DNA of 64,000 nucleotides, from contig NZ_CP010836.1 of NCBI RefSeq assembly GCF_000935025.1, positions 2,480,001 to 2,544,000 on the forward strand, in the 5' to 3' direction. The position numbers and the translations under genes are program-made. The notes under the pieces are model-generated. The model did no database searches. It was not told the DNA's origin and worked only from the letters and a program-made list of their open reading frames with translations. This stretch comes from Sphingomonas hengshuiensis (GTDB taxonomy: Bacteria; Pseudomonadota; Alphaproteobacteria; Sphingomonadales; Sphingomonadaceae). This document shows positions 8,978 to 17,442 of this stretch, piece by piece (within the stretch, counting starts at the first letter, position 1; each line of letters starts with the position of its first letter).

Positions 8978-10147
8978 TCAGCCGCCAATCTCGGCGATCA
9001 GCCGCAACCCGAACACGATCGTAGCGCGCGATCCGCCGGTGCGGTCGGCGCGCCGGATATATTGAATGTCGGGCTGGATCGACAGGAAGCGCGTCAGCCG
9101 GTCCTGATAGGTGATTTCCAAGCCCATCTCGCCATCGTCTGTCGCGACGCCCGCATCGAGCATCGCCGCGCGGTAGCAATCGGTGAGCAGGCCGTGCTGG
9201 AGCCCGATCGAGAATTGCCCGTCGGGCCGCCCCGGCAGCACGCCCTGCATCAGCAACCCGGCCTGGAACCCGCCCCGGAACGGCGTGGTGCGCCCCTCCG
9301 AGAGCCCGGCGCGCAGGAACAGGTGGGTGCTACGGTCCTCGCCCCCCGCAATCTTCTGGTCGACCAGCAGATAGCCGCCCGCCGCCACGCGCTTGACCGG
9401 CTCGCCGAGCGGCGTCGTCGCCCGGTAATCATCCTGCCGGCGGGTGTAGCGCCAAACGCCGAGCGCAAGCTTGCCGCCCATCATGGTGCCCCCCTCGGCG
9501 ATCAGCAGCGCACCGTCGCGCATCGAGAAATCGACGCCATTGGGGTCCCCGAGCACGCCCGCATGTGCATTCACCGCCGCGACGCGGAAATAGCCGCGCT
9601 TGCCGAGTTGCACGTTCACGCGCGCAGTGAGCGCCGTCGACGGAAAGATCGAGGGGCCGTTGGGGCCCGTCGCCGCGAGTTCGGAGCCGATGCCGAACGC
9701 AGGCGCGATCAGCAGCCCGGCGGCATCATTCTGGTAGAATTCGGCGTTCAGGTCGCTCAGCCCGAGCCGGAGCGAGACGCGCCCCCCGGCCAGCGACTGT
9801 TCCAGCCATGCCTCGTACAATTTGGCCCGGTGCTCGGCGACTTCGATGTTGTTGATACCCTGGAGCGTGCCCGCAGCGTTGTTCGCGGCGCCGCCTGCGG
9901 TGGCGAGCAGATGCACTCCGCCGGTCAGCCCGCTGGCGCCGATCAGCCTGTCGAAATCGAACCCGGCTTCGGCCTCGACGTCGTGGAGCACATAGCTGCG
10001 CGCGCCGCCTGCGCCCTTGGCCACGGTCACGGCATCGACCGTATAGGTCGCGCTCAGCGTGACGGGGGCCGGTGCGTCGGACTGTGCATGCGCGGGGCTG
10101 GCGCAGCATAGCGCACCGGCAAACAGCGTCGGGCAAATCTTGTCCAT
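8978..10147 (-). CDS. OprB-like carbohydrate-selective outer-membrane porin
   Basis: The 389-residue product has a signal peptide ending in SPAHAQ and then alternating beta-barrel sequence: FDFDRLIGASGLTGGVHLLA near the start, LYEAWLEQSL with RLGLSDLNAEFYQND, and repeated girdles such as GVWRYTRRQDDYR. It ends EMGLEITYQDRL, FLSIQPDIQYIRRAD and FGLRLIAEI, which is typical of OprB porins taking up sugars across the outer membrane. Its -10 element is a motility-type CCTATAAT, and it shares an upstream region with a divergently transcribed chemoreceptor, so it may be co-regulated with chemotaxis. Confidence 0.82.
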   Translation of the reverse strand: MDKICPTLFAGALCCASPAHAQSDAPAPVTLSATYTVDAVTVAKGAGGARSYVLHDVEAEAGFDFDRLIGASGLTGGVHLLATAGGAANNAAGTLQGINNIEVAEHRAKLYEAWLEQSLAGGRVSLRLGLSDLNAEFYQNDAAGLLIAPAFGIGSELAATGPNGPSIFPSTALTARVNVQLGKRGYFRVAAVNAHAGVLGDPNGVDFSMRDGALLIAEGGTMMGGKLALGVWRYTRRQDDYRATTPLGEPVKRVAAGGYLLVDQKIAGGEDRSTHLFLRAGLSEGRTTPFRGGFQAGLLMQGVLPGRPDGQFSIGLQHGLLTDCYRAAMLDAGVATDDGEMGLEITYQDRLTRFLSIQPDIQYIRRADRTGGSRATIVFGLRLIAEIGG

Positions 10148-10183
10148 CTGAGCTTGTCTCGCATCGTGGCGATCCCCACGGAC

Positions 10184-10265
10184 ATTATAGGATCGTCCGC
10201 CCGCTTTCGGCTGCGGACCGGCTTTTTACCGGCGCCGTACCTGCGGGGCCGCGCCCGCCTATAAT
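10184..10265. promoter_or_regulatory. Divergent porin/chemoreceptor promoter region with central A/T-cored site
   Basis: Outward-facing CCTATAAT elements lie at 10184-10191 (minus, porin) and 10258-10265 (plus, chemoreceptor). Midway lies CCGGCTTTTTACCGG (10218-10232). Its core (10220-10230) is 28 bases from the minus -10 and 27 bases from the plus -10, the same geometry as at the flgE/flbT region. The role of the central site as an activator site is inferred. Confidence 0.55.
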
Positions 10266-10316
10266 TAATCATCCCATGGCCCCGATGGCCGCCGCCCCCT
10301 ATTCGGATGGACAAGT

Positions 10317-12167
10317 ATGCGCACACTCCAGAGTCCAACATCGGATCGAGAAATGTCGCTAGGCGCGGCAACCCGGCTTGGCCGCAATCTGTTGCTGGCG
10401 CTGGTCCTCGTCTCGGGCACGATCGGCATCGCCGCCGCCTGGATGCAGGGCCACAGCCTGTCCAAGCTGCGCGAAGCGTCGTCGCTGCTGCAGAACCATT
10501 CGCTGGCCGACATGATGCACGACGCGGTCCGATCCGACGTGCTCGCCGCAATCGCCGCCAACAACCCGGCCAGCGGGCTGACGCGCGACGAAGTGCAGGC
10601 GGACTTTGCCGAACATCTGGACACGCTCGAAAAGGCGATCGGTGAAGACGCGGCATTTACCGGTGATGCAGAGGTCGCCGCCGTGACATCGCAGCTTGCA
10701 GCGCCGATGAAGGCCTATACCGATTCCGCACGCTCCACCTTCGACCTCGCGGCGAAGGACCCCGACGCCGCCAGCCGGCAGCTCCCGGCATTCTTCAAGC
10801 AGTTCCGCGTGCTCGAGACATCGATGGCGTCGGCCTCCGACGTGATCGAAAAGCATCAGCACGAAACCGAGGCCGCTGGAACGCGAACCGGAACGATCGC
10901 GGAGATCGTTCTCACGGTCACTCTGCTCGCGGGGATTGCCGCGGCGATCCGGCTCGCGCGCGCCGTCCATTCGCGCATCGTCGGGCCGATCGTCTCGCTC
11001 TCGCAAACGATGCGGCGGCTGGGCGAGGGCGATCTGTCCGCGCATCCCGAGGGCACCGAACGCGGCGATGAACTGGGCGAAATGGCCAATGCGATGCTCG
11101 CCTTCCGCGACCAGGTCGCCGAGGCCCAGCGCGGCACACGGGCCCAGGCCGAACTGATCGTCGACAGCCTGGGCACCGGGCTGGTCGCGCTCGCCGCCGG
11201 TGACCTCACTGCCCGGATACACGCCGATCTGGCGCCGCCGTTCACCCAGCTCAAGACCGACTTCAACGAAGCGCTGGACAGCCTGCGCACGCTGATCGGG
11301 TCGGTGTCGGAGACGACCTCAGCGATCCAGACCGGTTCGAACGAGATCGCCCAGGCGTCCGAGGATCTGGCGCGCCGCACCGAAGCCAACGCAGCGAGCC
11401 TCGAACAAACCGCCGCCGCCATCACCCAGATGGACCAGCGGCTGCGCGCGATCGCGACATCGGCAACGCGCACCGTCGACCGCGCCGATGGCGCGATCTC
11501 GACCGTGTCGGGGGGCCGCGCCGTGGCGGACGAGGCGGTGCAGGCAATGACGCGCGTGTCGGACAGCGCCAAGGGCATCGACAGCGTGATCGAGGGTCTC
11601 GACAAGATCGCGTTCCAGACGCGCGTCCTCGCGATGAACGCCGCGGTCGAGGCCGGGCGTGCGGGCGAAGCGGGCCGTGGTTTCGCGGTGGTCGCCGATC
11701 TGGTGTCGGCGCTTGCGATGCGCGCCGAGGAAGAGGCGGCGCGCGCACGCGACCAGCTGACTGCGACGCAGACCGACATCGTCACGGCAGTGCAGATGGT
11801 CGAGAAGGTCGACGACGCGCTTGCGAACATCTCCAGCGACGTCAGCGAAGTCCATGATCTGCTCCGCACGATCGCGACCGACAACCAGGCGCAATCCGCC
11901 GCGATCACGCAGGTCAGCAACGTCATCGGCGCGATGGACCAGTCGACCCAGCAAAACGCCGCGATGGTCGAACAAACCTCCGCCGCAGCGCGCAACCTGT
12001 CGACCGAGGTACAGTCGCTCACCAACCAGGCGGCCCGCTTCCAGATCGGCAACCGCCCGGCCCCGTCACGCTACGCGCCGCGGGCGCCCGCGAGGCCCAG
12101 CCACGCCAGCATCCCCGTCGCGGCGATGCCGGCACCGGCGGGCGATGGCGACTGGGCCTCGTTCTGA
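10317..12167 (+). CDS. Methyl-accepting chemotaxis protein with C-terminal DWASF tail
   Basis: The 616-residue receptor has a first membrane segment at about residues 18-40, a periplasmic four-helix-like domain, a second segment at about 191-213, a HAMP domain (GPIVSLSQTMRRLGEGDLSA) and a cytoplasmic helical bundle. The hairpin tip reads IAFQTRVLAMNAAVEAGRAG then EAGRGFAVVADLVSALA, recognisable although the usual Asn-Ile is Arg-Val. The last five residues, DWASF, fit the x-aromatic-x-x-aromatic pentapeptide that tethers CheR/CheB to receptors. It is transcribed from a motility-type promoter divergent from the porin. The ligand is unknown. Confidence 0.93.
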   Translation: MRTLQSPTSDREMSLGAATRLGRNLLLALVLVSGTIGIAAAWMQGHSLSKLREASSLLQNHSLADMMHDAVRSDVLAAIAANNPASGLTRDEVQADFAEHLDTLEKAIGEDAAFTGDAEVAAVTSQLAAPMKAYTDSARSTFDLAAKDPDAASRQLPAFFKQFRVLETSMASASDVIEKHQHETEAAGTRTGTIAEIVLTVTLLAGIAAAIRLARAVHSRIVGPIVSLSQTMRRLGEGDLSAHPEGTERGDELGEMANAMLAFRDQVAEAQRGTRAQAELIVDSLGTGLVALAAGDLTARIHADLAPPFTQLKTDFNEALDSLRTLIGSVSETTSAIQTGSNEIAQASEDLARRTEANAASLEQTAAAITQMDQRLRAIATSATRTVDRADGAISTVSGGRAVADEAVQAMTRVSDSAKGIDSVIEGLDKIAFQTRVLAMNAAVEAGRAGEAGRGFAVVADLVSALAMRAEEEAARARDQLTATQTDIVTAVQMVEKVDDALANISSDVSEVHDLLRTIATDNQAQSAAITQVSNVIGAMDQSTQQNAAMVEQTSAAARNLSTEVQSLTNQAARFQIGNRPAPSRYAPRAPARPSHASIPVAAMPAPAGDGDWASF

Positions 12168-12182
12168 CGATCGCCTGATCCC

Positions 12183-12369
12183 GGTTCGTCGGGGGGCTAT
12201 CGCATATGGCCTCGGGCAAACATAAACGCCGTCATCCCAGCGAAGGCTGGGATCCATTCAGCCACTCCGCTCGACCCAAAAGCCGCTACCGAGCACCGAA
12301 TGGATCCTGACTTTCGTCAGGATGACTCGGTTTTTGTCCTATGCGATTGCCCTAGGTTCGTCGGGGGGC
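12183..12369. repeat. Palindromic intergenic element flanked by 15-base direct repeats
   Basis: Two hairpins lie back to back: the first spans 12231-12259 (CCCAGCGAAGGCTGGG, then ATCCATTC), the second 12298-12326 (GAATGGAT, then TCCTGACTTTCGTCAGGA). ATCCATTC and GAATGGAT are also complementary to each other. An identical GGTTCGTCGGGGGGC stands on both sides (12183-12197 and 12355-12369). This resembles the dispersed palindromic repeats of sphingomonad intergenic regions; the flanking direct repeats suggest insertion of a small mobile unit. Confidence 0.6.
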
Positions 12370-12426
12370 GCTGCGGCACGGGTCGCGGCGCCCCCTTTCT
12401 TTTGCCCGTCCGCGATCGGCGCATGG

Positions 12427-12459
12427 AAAAGGGCGCCGCAGCATGTTGCCGCGGCGCCC
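12427..12459 (-). terminator. Rho-independent terminator of flaF
   Basis: On the minus strand GGGCGCCGC pairs with GCGGCGCCC and TTTT follows, about 25 bases after the flaF stop. Confidence 0.75.
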
Positions 12460-12484
12460 GTTGCGTCCTGGTCTGGAAAGCGGA

Positions 12485-12844
12485 TCAGGCGGCCATGCGC
12501 TCGGCGCGCAGCCCCTCCATGATCGTGCGGTTGATCGCGATCAGTTCGCCGATCGGCTCGCGGCCCGACATCACTTCGCTGGTGAAGCGTTCGACCCACA
12601 GCCCGAGCGAGATGATCTGGGCGCGCAGCGCGATCGGCAGGCCGTTGCCGCGGGCGCCGCAATCGGTGGCGAAGGCGGACCACATTTCGCGGTTGCGATG
12701 GAGCGGCTGCATCAGCAGCGCGCCTTTCAGCCCCGCGGCTTCGGCCTCCATCATCTCGCCGGTAATCTCGCTCATCAGCCGATACTCGGTCGAGCGTGGC
12801 GTCTCGGCCCGGCTGACGGCCGAGCGATAGGCGTTGAGAGTCAT
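12485..12844 (-). CDS. flaF: Flagellar biosynthesis regulator FlaF
   Basis: The 119-residue product has the family pattern: N-terminal AYRSAVSRAETPRSTEYRL, then the helical core with NREMWSAFATDC, LPIALRAQIISLGLWVERF and LIAINRTIMEGL. In Caulobacter and other alphaproteobacteria FlaF works with FlbT in the post-transcriptional control and secretion of flagellin. Here flaF is separated from flagellin (48.7 kb) and flbT (62.7 kb). Its promoter looks motility-type (minus-strand CCTAGAAT at 12869-12876). Confidence 0.9.
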   Translation of the reverse strand: MTLNAYRSAVSRAETPRSTEYRLMSEITGEMMEAEAAGLKGALLMQPLHRNREMWSAFATDCGARGNGLPIALRAQIISLGLWVERFTSEVMSGREPIGELIAINRTIMEGLRAERMAA

Positions 12845-12868
12845 CTTGGCTCCTTTGCAGTTGCTCTC

Positions 12869-12913
12869 ATTCTAGGAAGAAATTGCCGCCTTGGGTCGCG
12901 CCCTTCCTATAAG
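12869..12913. promoter_or_regulatory. Divergent flaF / HAD-gene promoter region
   Basis: Minus-strand CCTAGAAT (12869-12876) faces flaF; plus-strand CCTATAAG (12906-12913) faces the HAD gene. Between them GGAAGAAATTGCC (12875-12887) resembles the palindrome seen before other motility genes. Read on the minus strand, GGCAATTTCTTCCTAGAAT matches the motA promoter GGCAAATCCTTCCTATAAT at 15 of 19 positions. Confidence 0.5.
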
Positions 12914-12957
12914 ATTCGTGCGCCCACCGATGCGGGCGCGTTTCCAGGGAAACTGCA

Positions 12958-15366
12958 TTGGCCGATTCCATTCTTCCGCACGCCCTGCCGGAGGCGCTCG
13001 ACGGGCGCCCGGGCATCACGCTGCTGTCGCTCGACTGTTTCGACACGCTGTTGTGGCGCGACACCCATGCCCCGCGCGACCTGTTCGGTGCGTTGCCCGG
13101 CGTCACCGTCGCGCAGCGCCAATGGGCGGAATCGCGCGCGCGCAGCGCCGCGATGACGCGCCGCCGCCGCAACGAAGTGTCGATCACCGAAATCTATGCC
13201 GAGCTGTTTCCCAACGCGGACGATGCCGCGCGCGAAGCCGCGATCGCGCAGGAACTCGCCGCCGAGGCCCGCCACTGTTTCGGCTTCCGCCCGACGGTCG
13301 AGCTGATGCGGGAGGCGAAGCGCCGCGGGCTCCAGATCGCGATCGTGTCCGACACCTATCTCGACGAAGCGCAACTGCGCACGCTGATCGCCACCGCGGC
13401 GGGCGCCGACGTCGCCGCGCTGATCGAGCATGTTTTCTGCTCCTCCACCTATGGCGCGTCCAAGGGCGAGGGGCTGTACAAGCATGTGCTGAAGGCGCTG
13501 GGCATTGCGCCGAACGCGATCCTGCACATCGGCGACAATTATAAGGCCGACGTCGTGGGCGTGGCGCCGTTCGGCCCCCAGACGCTCCACCTCGAACAAT
13601 TCCTGCCCCCGACCGAACAACGGCTTCGGCTCGAAGCTGCGGTCAGCGCGATGCTCCACGCCGTCGAACCCGGCGTGCCGACCACCGACCAGCCGCACCG
13701 TGCGACGCTGGCGGCGGGCGAGCCGGGGATCGCCGATCCCGCCGAAGCGCTGGGCTTTTCGGTGCTCGGCCCGGTGCTCCACGGCTTCAACCGCTGGATC
13801 GCCGACGAGGCCGCCGATCTGGGCGCGCGCCGGGGCGGCACCGTCCACCCGCTGTTCCTGATGCGCGACGGCCATCTGCCGCTGCTGATGCACCGTGCCG
13901 GTGGCAGCGACGTGCCGGGGCATGCGATCGAGATCAGCCGTTTTACGGCAACCGCCGCCGCCTTCACCGACGAGGCCGCGATCCATCGCTATCTCCAGCA
14001 CGAAGCGGGCACCGATCCCAAGGCGATGGCGAAGCAGCTTCTGCTCCCGCCCGCCGAAATCGCGATGGTGATGAAGCAGCTTCCGGCGAAGGACGCGCAC
14101 GCGGCATTTGTTCGCGCGATCGTCACCCCCTCGCGGATGCGGCGGATCATCGCCGCCTCGCGCGCCTTTGCCGATCGCCTGATCGCGCATGTCCGCGCGA
14201 CCGTCGACCCGGCGCCGGGCGACACGCTGATGCTGGTCGATCTCGGCTATAACGGCTCGGTCCAGAACGAAATCGAGCCGGTGCTGCGCCGCTTGCTCGA
14301 TATCGAGGTTGCCGGCCGCTATCTGCTGCTGCGCGAGCAGTTCCAGAGCGGCTTCGACAAAAGGGGCTTTCTCGACGCGCGCCATTATGACGCCCACACG
14401 CTCGAGGCGATGTGCGGCAATGTCGCAGTCGTCGAGCAGATCTGCACCGCGGCGCAGGGCTCGGTCATCGACTATACGCCGGAGGGCAAACCGCTCCGTC
14501 GCGAAAACAGCATCAAGGGCCGCCAGAGCGCCGTGCGCGAACGCGTCCAGCAGGGTTGTGTCCGGTTCGAGCGCGAACAGCGCGACGCGATCGTGCGCCC
14601 CTCCACTCCCGACGACGGCGCGATGTGGCGGCGGGGTGCGGCGGCGGCGCTGGCCCGGCTGATGTTCCTGCCGATGCCCGGCGAACTCGCGGTCGTCTCC
14701 GAATTCGAGCACGACGTGAACCTGGGCGGCGACAATGTCGTCCCGCTGTTCGACACCGCAGTCGCGCAGCGTGGCCTGCGCCAGCGCGGGCTGTTCTACA
14801 TGAAGGGGTCGGAGCGCATGTACCTGCCCGCCGAGCTTCAGGGTGAGGGGCTGGCGCTCAAGATGACGCTGCTCGCGCACAAGCGGTTCGGGCTCGCGCT
14901 CAAATATGCCGATTTCATCGACCAGACGATCGCCCTGCCGGTGATCATCGCCGATGTGCAGGACGTCACGACCTGCACGATCACCGCGACGCCCACGCAT
15001 GACGGCTATTATGTCGCGCCGATCCCGATCGGCGACTGCCGCTATTCGGTCGGGCTTCAGTTCGGCCAGCTTTACGACTGGCTCCAGGTCGACAGCGCGG
15101 TGTTCATGCCGACGCGCGACTTCCTCGCCGAACAGCCGCGGCCCGATGTCGAAGTCGCGGCGCGCCCGTCGCTGGAGGGCATGGCGCAGGCCGCGCCGCA
15201 CCTGTTCCGCTGCGACGATGCCTTCGCGTTCATGATGGTTCCGCCCCCGCCGAAACGCAGCGGCGAGCAGATGATGCTGGCCGTCACCTTCCGCCCACTC
15301 GTCGAGCGGGGCCCGACGGCGGCACGCGCGCCGGCTCCCGCCACCATTGCGGGAGTCCGCGCATGA
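12958..15366 (+). CDS. Large HAD-superfamily hydrolase, possible flagellin or glycan modification
   Basis: A TTG start gives 802 residues. The N-terminal ~220 residues form a complete HAD domain: motif I SLDCFDTLLWRD, motif II IVSDTYLDE, the lysine in GASKGEGLYK and motif IV HIGDNYKADVVG. The remaining ~580 residues contain LVDLGYNGSVQNEIEP and no domain I can name; this architecture occurs in sugar or surface-glycan clusters. The next gene overlaps by four bases and encodes a methyltransferase. A motility-type promoter precedes it and motA follows the pair, so modification of flagellin is a reasonable guess, but only a guess. Confidence 0.7.
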   Translation: MADSILPHALPEALDGRPGITLLSLDCFDTLLWRDTHAPRDLFGALPGVTVAQRQWAESRARSAAMTRRRRNEVSITEIYAELFPNADDAAREAAIAQELAAEARHCFGFRPTVELMREAKRRGLQIAIVSDTYLDEAQLRTLIATAAGADVAALIEHVFCSSTYGASKGEGLYKHVLKALGIAPNAILHIGDNYKADVVGVAPFGPQTLHLEQFLPPTEQRLRLEAAVSAMLHAVEPGVPTTDQPHRATLAAGEPGIADPAEALGFSVLGPVLHGFNRWIADEAADLGARRGGTVHPLFLMRDGHLPLLMHRAGGSDVPGHAIEISRFTATAAAFTDEAAIHRYLQHEAGTDPKAMAKQLLLPPAEIAMVMKQLPAKDAHAAFVRAIVTPSRMRRIIAASRAFADRLIAHVRATVDPAPGDTLMLVDLGYNGSVQNEIEPVLRRLLDIEVAGRYLLLREQFQSGFDKRGFLDARHYDAHTLEAMCGNVAVVEQICTAAQGSVIDYTPEGKPLRRENSIKGRQSAVRERVQQGCVRFEREQRDAIVRPSTPDDGAMWRRGAAAALARLMFLPMPGELAVVSEFEHDVNLGGDNVVPLFDTAVAQRGLRQRGLFYMKGSERMYLPAELQGEGLALKMTLLAHKRFGLALKYADFIDQTIALPVIIADVQDVTTCTITATPTHDGYYVAPIPIGDCRYSVGLQFGQLYDWLQVDSAVFMPTRDFLAEQPRPDVEVAARPSLEGMAQAAPHLFRCDDAFAFMMVPPPPKRSGEQMMLAVTFRPLVERGPTAARAPAPATIAGVRA

Positions 15367-16178
15367 CCGACCTCCTCATCCATTCGATGACCGAGTTCGC
15401 CGAGATCATCGGCGGCACGCTGACGCTCGCCGAGGCGCGCAACCTGGCCGAGATCGGCGCGGAGTTCGGCGGCATGTCCCAGCTTCTCGCGCACCATGCC
15501 GAGGCTGCAGGCGGCACGCTGACCAGCATCGACCCCGCACCCAAGCCCGACTTCGTCGAATGGGCGGCGCATTCGGCGACGGTCACGCACCTCGCCGCGC
15601 CCAGCCTGGAGGCAATGCCCGGACTGGCGGACATCGATGCCTGGATCATCGATGGCGACCATAATTACTATACCGTGCTGCACGAGTTGCGGATCGCCGA
15701 TGCGCTGTCGCAACGCGACGGCAAGCCGCTGCTGGCACTGCTCCACGATGTCAGCTGGCCGTGCGCCCGGCGCGATTTCTACTACGCACCCGATCGCATC
15801 CCGCCCGAATGGCGCCACCCGCACAGTTTCGACCATGGCGTGATCCTGGGCGATCCCGGCGCACACCTCCGTCGCGGGCTCCGCGGCGAAGGGCATTTCG
15901 CCGTGGCTATGCACGAGGGGGGGCCGCGCAACGGCGTGCTCACCGCCGTGGAGGATTTCCTCGCCGACGCGCGTATGCCCGAACGGCCGCTGGGCTGGGC
16001 GTTCATTCCCGCGGTGCTGGGGCTGGGCATCGTTTTCGATGCCTCCGCGCCCTGGGCCGAGCCGCTCGCCGCCGCGCTGTTTCCCTATCACGACAATGCC
16101 TTGATCGCCTCGATCGAGCGCAACCGGCTGCGCAATTATCTCGCGGTGATCGAGTGGCAGGATCGTCACGCGGCCTGA
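15363..16178 (+). CDS. Class I SAM-dependent methyltransferase-like protein
   Basis: The 271-residue protein shows the first half of a Rossmann methyltransferase: NLAEIGAEFGGMSQLLA (glycine-rich motif I), an acidic residue after strand 2 (LTSIDPAP), and WIIDGDHNYYTVLHELRIAD, which resembles the Asp-Gly-Asp-His-Tyr motif of the Methyltransf_24 family. The acceptor is unknown. It overlaps the HAD gene (ATGA) and lies directly before the motA promoter, so the two form a small operon embedded in motility genes. Confidence 0.7.
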   Translation: MTDLLIHSMTEFAEIIGGTLTLAEARNLAEIGAEFGGMSQLLAHHAEAAGGTLTSIDPAPKPDFVEWAAHSATVTHLAAPSLEAMPGLADIDAWIIDGDHNYYTVLHELRIADALSQRDGKPLLALLHDVSWPCARRDFYYAPDRIPPEWRHPHSFDHGVILGDPGAHLRRGLRGEGHFAVAMHEGGPRNGVLTAVEDFLADARMPERPLGWAFIPAVLGLGIVFDASAPWAEPLAAALFPYHDNALIASIERNRLRNYLAVIEWQDRHAA

Positions 16179-16179
16179 C

Positions 16180-16226
16180 GCGATTTCTGCGAAGGGCGTC
16201 CGCCCTCGGCAAATCCTTCCTATAAT
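16180..16226 (+). promoter_or_regulatory. motA operon promoter
   Basis: CCTATAAT is at 16219-16226. Upstream GCGATTTCTGCG (16180-16191), a weak relative of the GGCAGAAATTGCC palindrome, ends exactly 27 bases before it. GGCAA at 16209 lies just before the -10 as at flaF. Confidence 0.5.
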
Positions 16227-16262
16227 TCTTGGAAGCACCCAAAGAAAGTATTCGGCACCGTC

Positions 16263-17147
16263 ATGCTCAACGGCATCGGCTTCATCATTATCCTGGTCTG
16301 CGTGTTCGGCAGTTTCGTGATTTCGGGCGGCAAGTTCGAAATCATCATCCATGCCCTGCCGCATGAGCTGATGGCGATCGGCGGTGCCGCGATCGGTTCG
16401 TTCATCGTGTCCAATTCGATGGCGACGGTGAAGAAGGCCGGCGGCGGCATTGTCCGCTCGTTCAAGGGGGCGCGCTGGAAGGCTACCGACTATAAGGACC
16501 TGCTGACGCTGCTGTTCGGACTGCTGACCACCTTCAAGAAGGGCGGCGCCACCGGGCTCGAGCCCCATCTCGACAAGCCCGAGGAAAGCACGCTGTTCCA
16601 GCCCTATCCGCGGCTGCTGAAGGATCATCACCTCATCGAGTTCATCTGCGATTACCTGCGCATGATGACGGTCAATTTCGAAGACCCGAACCAGCTCGAC
16701 GCGGCGATGGACGCCGATATCGAAAAGCATCACCACGAAGAGGCGGGTCCGCAGCACGCGCTGCAGACCATGGCCGACGCGCTTCCCGCAATCGGCATCG
16801 TCGCGGCGGTGCTGGGCGTCATCAAGACGATGGGATCGATCGACCAGCCCACCGAAATCCTGGGCGCGATGATCGGCGGCGCGCTGGTCGGCACGTTCCT
16901 GGGCATTCTGCTCAGCTACTGCCTGGTCGCGCCGCTGGCCGGAAAGCTGCTCGAAATCATCGATGCGGACTCCAAGCCGTTCATGGTCGCGAAGACCGCG
17001 ATCGTCGCATACGCCCAGAACCAGCCTGTGCAGGTCGCGATCGAGATCGCGCGCCGCATGACCCCCTCGGCGTACGCGCCGAGTTTCCAGCAACTCGAAA
17101 CTGCTCTCGACGAGGCGAAAAATGGACTCAACCCAGCCGCTGCCTGA
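16263..17147 (+). CDS. motA: Flagellar motor stator protein MotA
   Basis: The 294-residue inner-membrane protein has the four membrane segments of MotA: two at the N terminus (IGFIIILVCVFGSFVISGG and MAIGGAAIGSFIVSNSM) and two around residues 175-230 (ALPAIGIVAAVLGVIKTM and IGGALVGTFLGILLSYCLV). The large cytoplasmic loop between them contacts FliG. With MotB it forms the proton-driven stator. It heads a roughly 9-kb motor/chemotaxis operon; its end overlaps the STAS gene by 26 bases. Confidence 0.96.
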   Translation: MLNGIGFIIILVCVFGSFVISGGKFEIIIHALPHELMAIGGAAIGSFIVSNSMATVKKAGGGIVRSFKGARWKATDYKDLLTLLFGLLTTFKKGGATGLEPHLDKPEESTLFQPYPRLLKDHHLIEFICDYLRMMTVNFEDPNQLDAAMDADIEKHHHEEAGPQHALQTMADALPAIGIVAAVLGVIKTMGSIDQPTEILGAMIGGALVGTFLGILLSYCLVAPLAGKLLEIIDADSKPFMVAKTAIVAYAQNQPVQVAIEIARRMTPSAYAPSFQQLETALDEAKNGLNPAAA

Positions 17148-17442
17148 CGTGGACGAGGAGCGCATGCTCCGGCTTCCGCCCCATGGCACCACCGTCACTG
17201 CGAACGACCTGCGCGCGCGCATCGTCGAGGCCGCCGATATCGAGGACGCGATCGAGATCGATGCGTCCCAGGTCGAAAGCGTCGGCCAGGCGGTGCTCCA
17301 GCTGCTCGTCGCCGCACGCGCCGATGCCGAGGCCTCGGGCCAACCCTTCACCATTCTCAACCCCAGCCACGCCTTTGTCGATCGCGTGACCCGCTGCCAG
17401 TTGGCAGGCGCAATCGGACTTGAAACCGGAGATGCACAGTGA
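17122..17442 (+). CDS. STAS-domain protein of the chemotaxis operon
   Basis: The 106-residue product has a STAS fold (IVEAADIEDAIEIDASQVES, then VGQAVLQLLVAARADAEASG and AFVDRVTRCQLAGAIG). The serine that anti-sigma antagonists phosphorylate (usually D-S-x-G) reads V-G-Q here, so phosphorylation control is unlikely. It overlaps motA by 26 bases and cheY by four (GTGA). STAS proteins often head che operons in alphaproteobacteria; the precise role is not known to me. Confidence 0.75.
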   Translation: MDSTQPLPDVDEERMLRLPPHGTTVTANDLRARIVEAADIEDAIEIDASQVESVGQAVLQLLVAARADAEASGQPFTILNPSHAFVDRVTRCQLAGAIGLETGDAQ

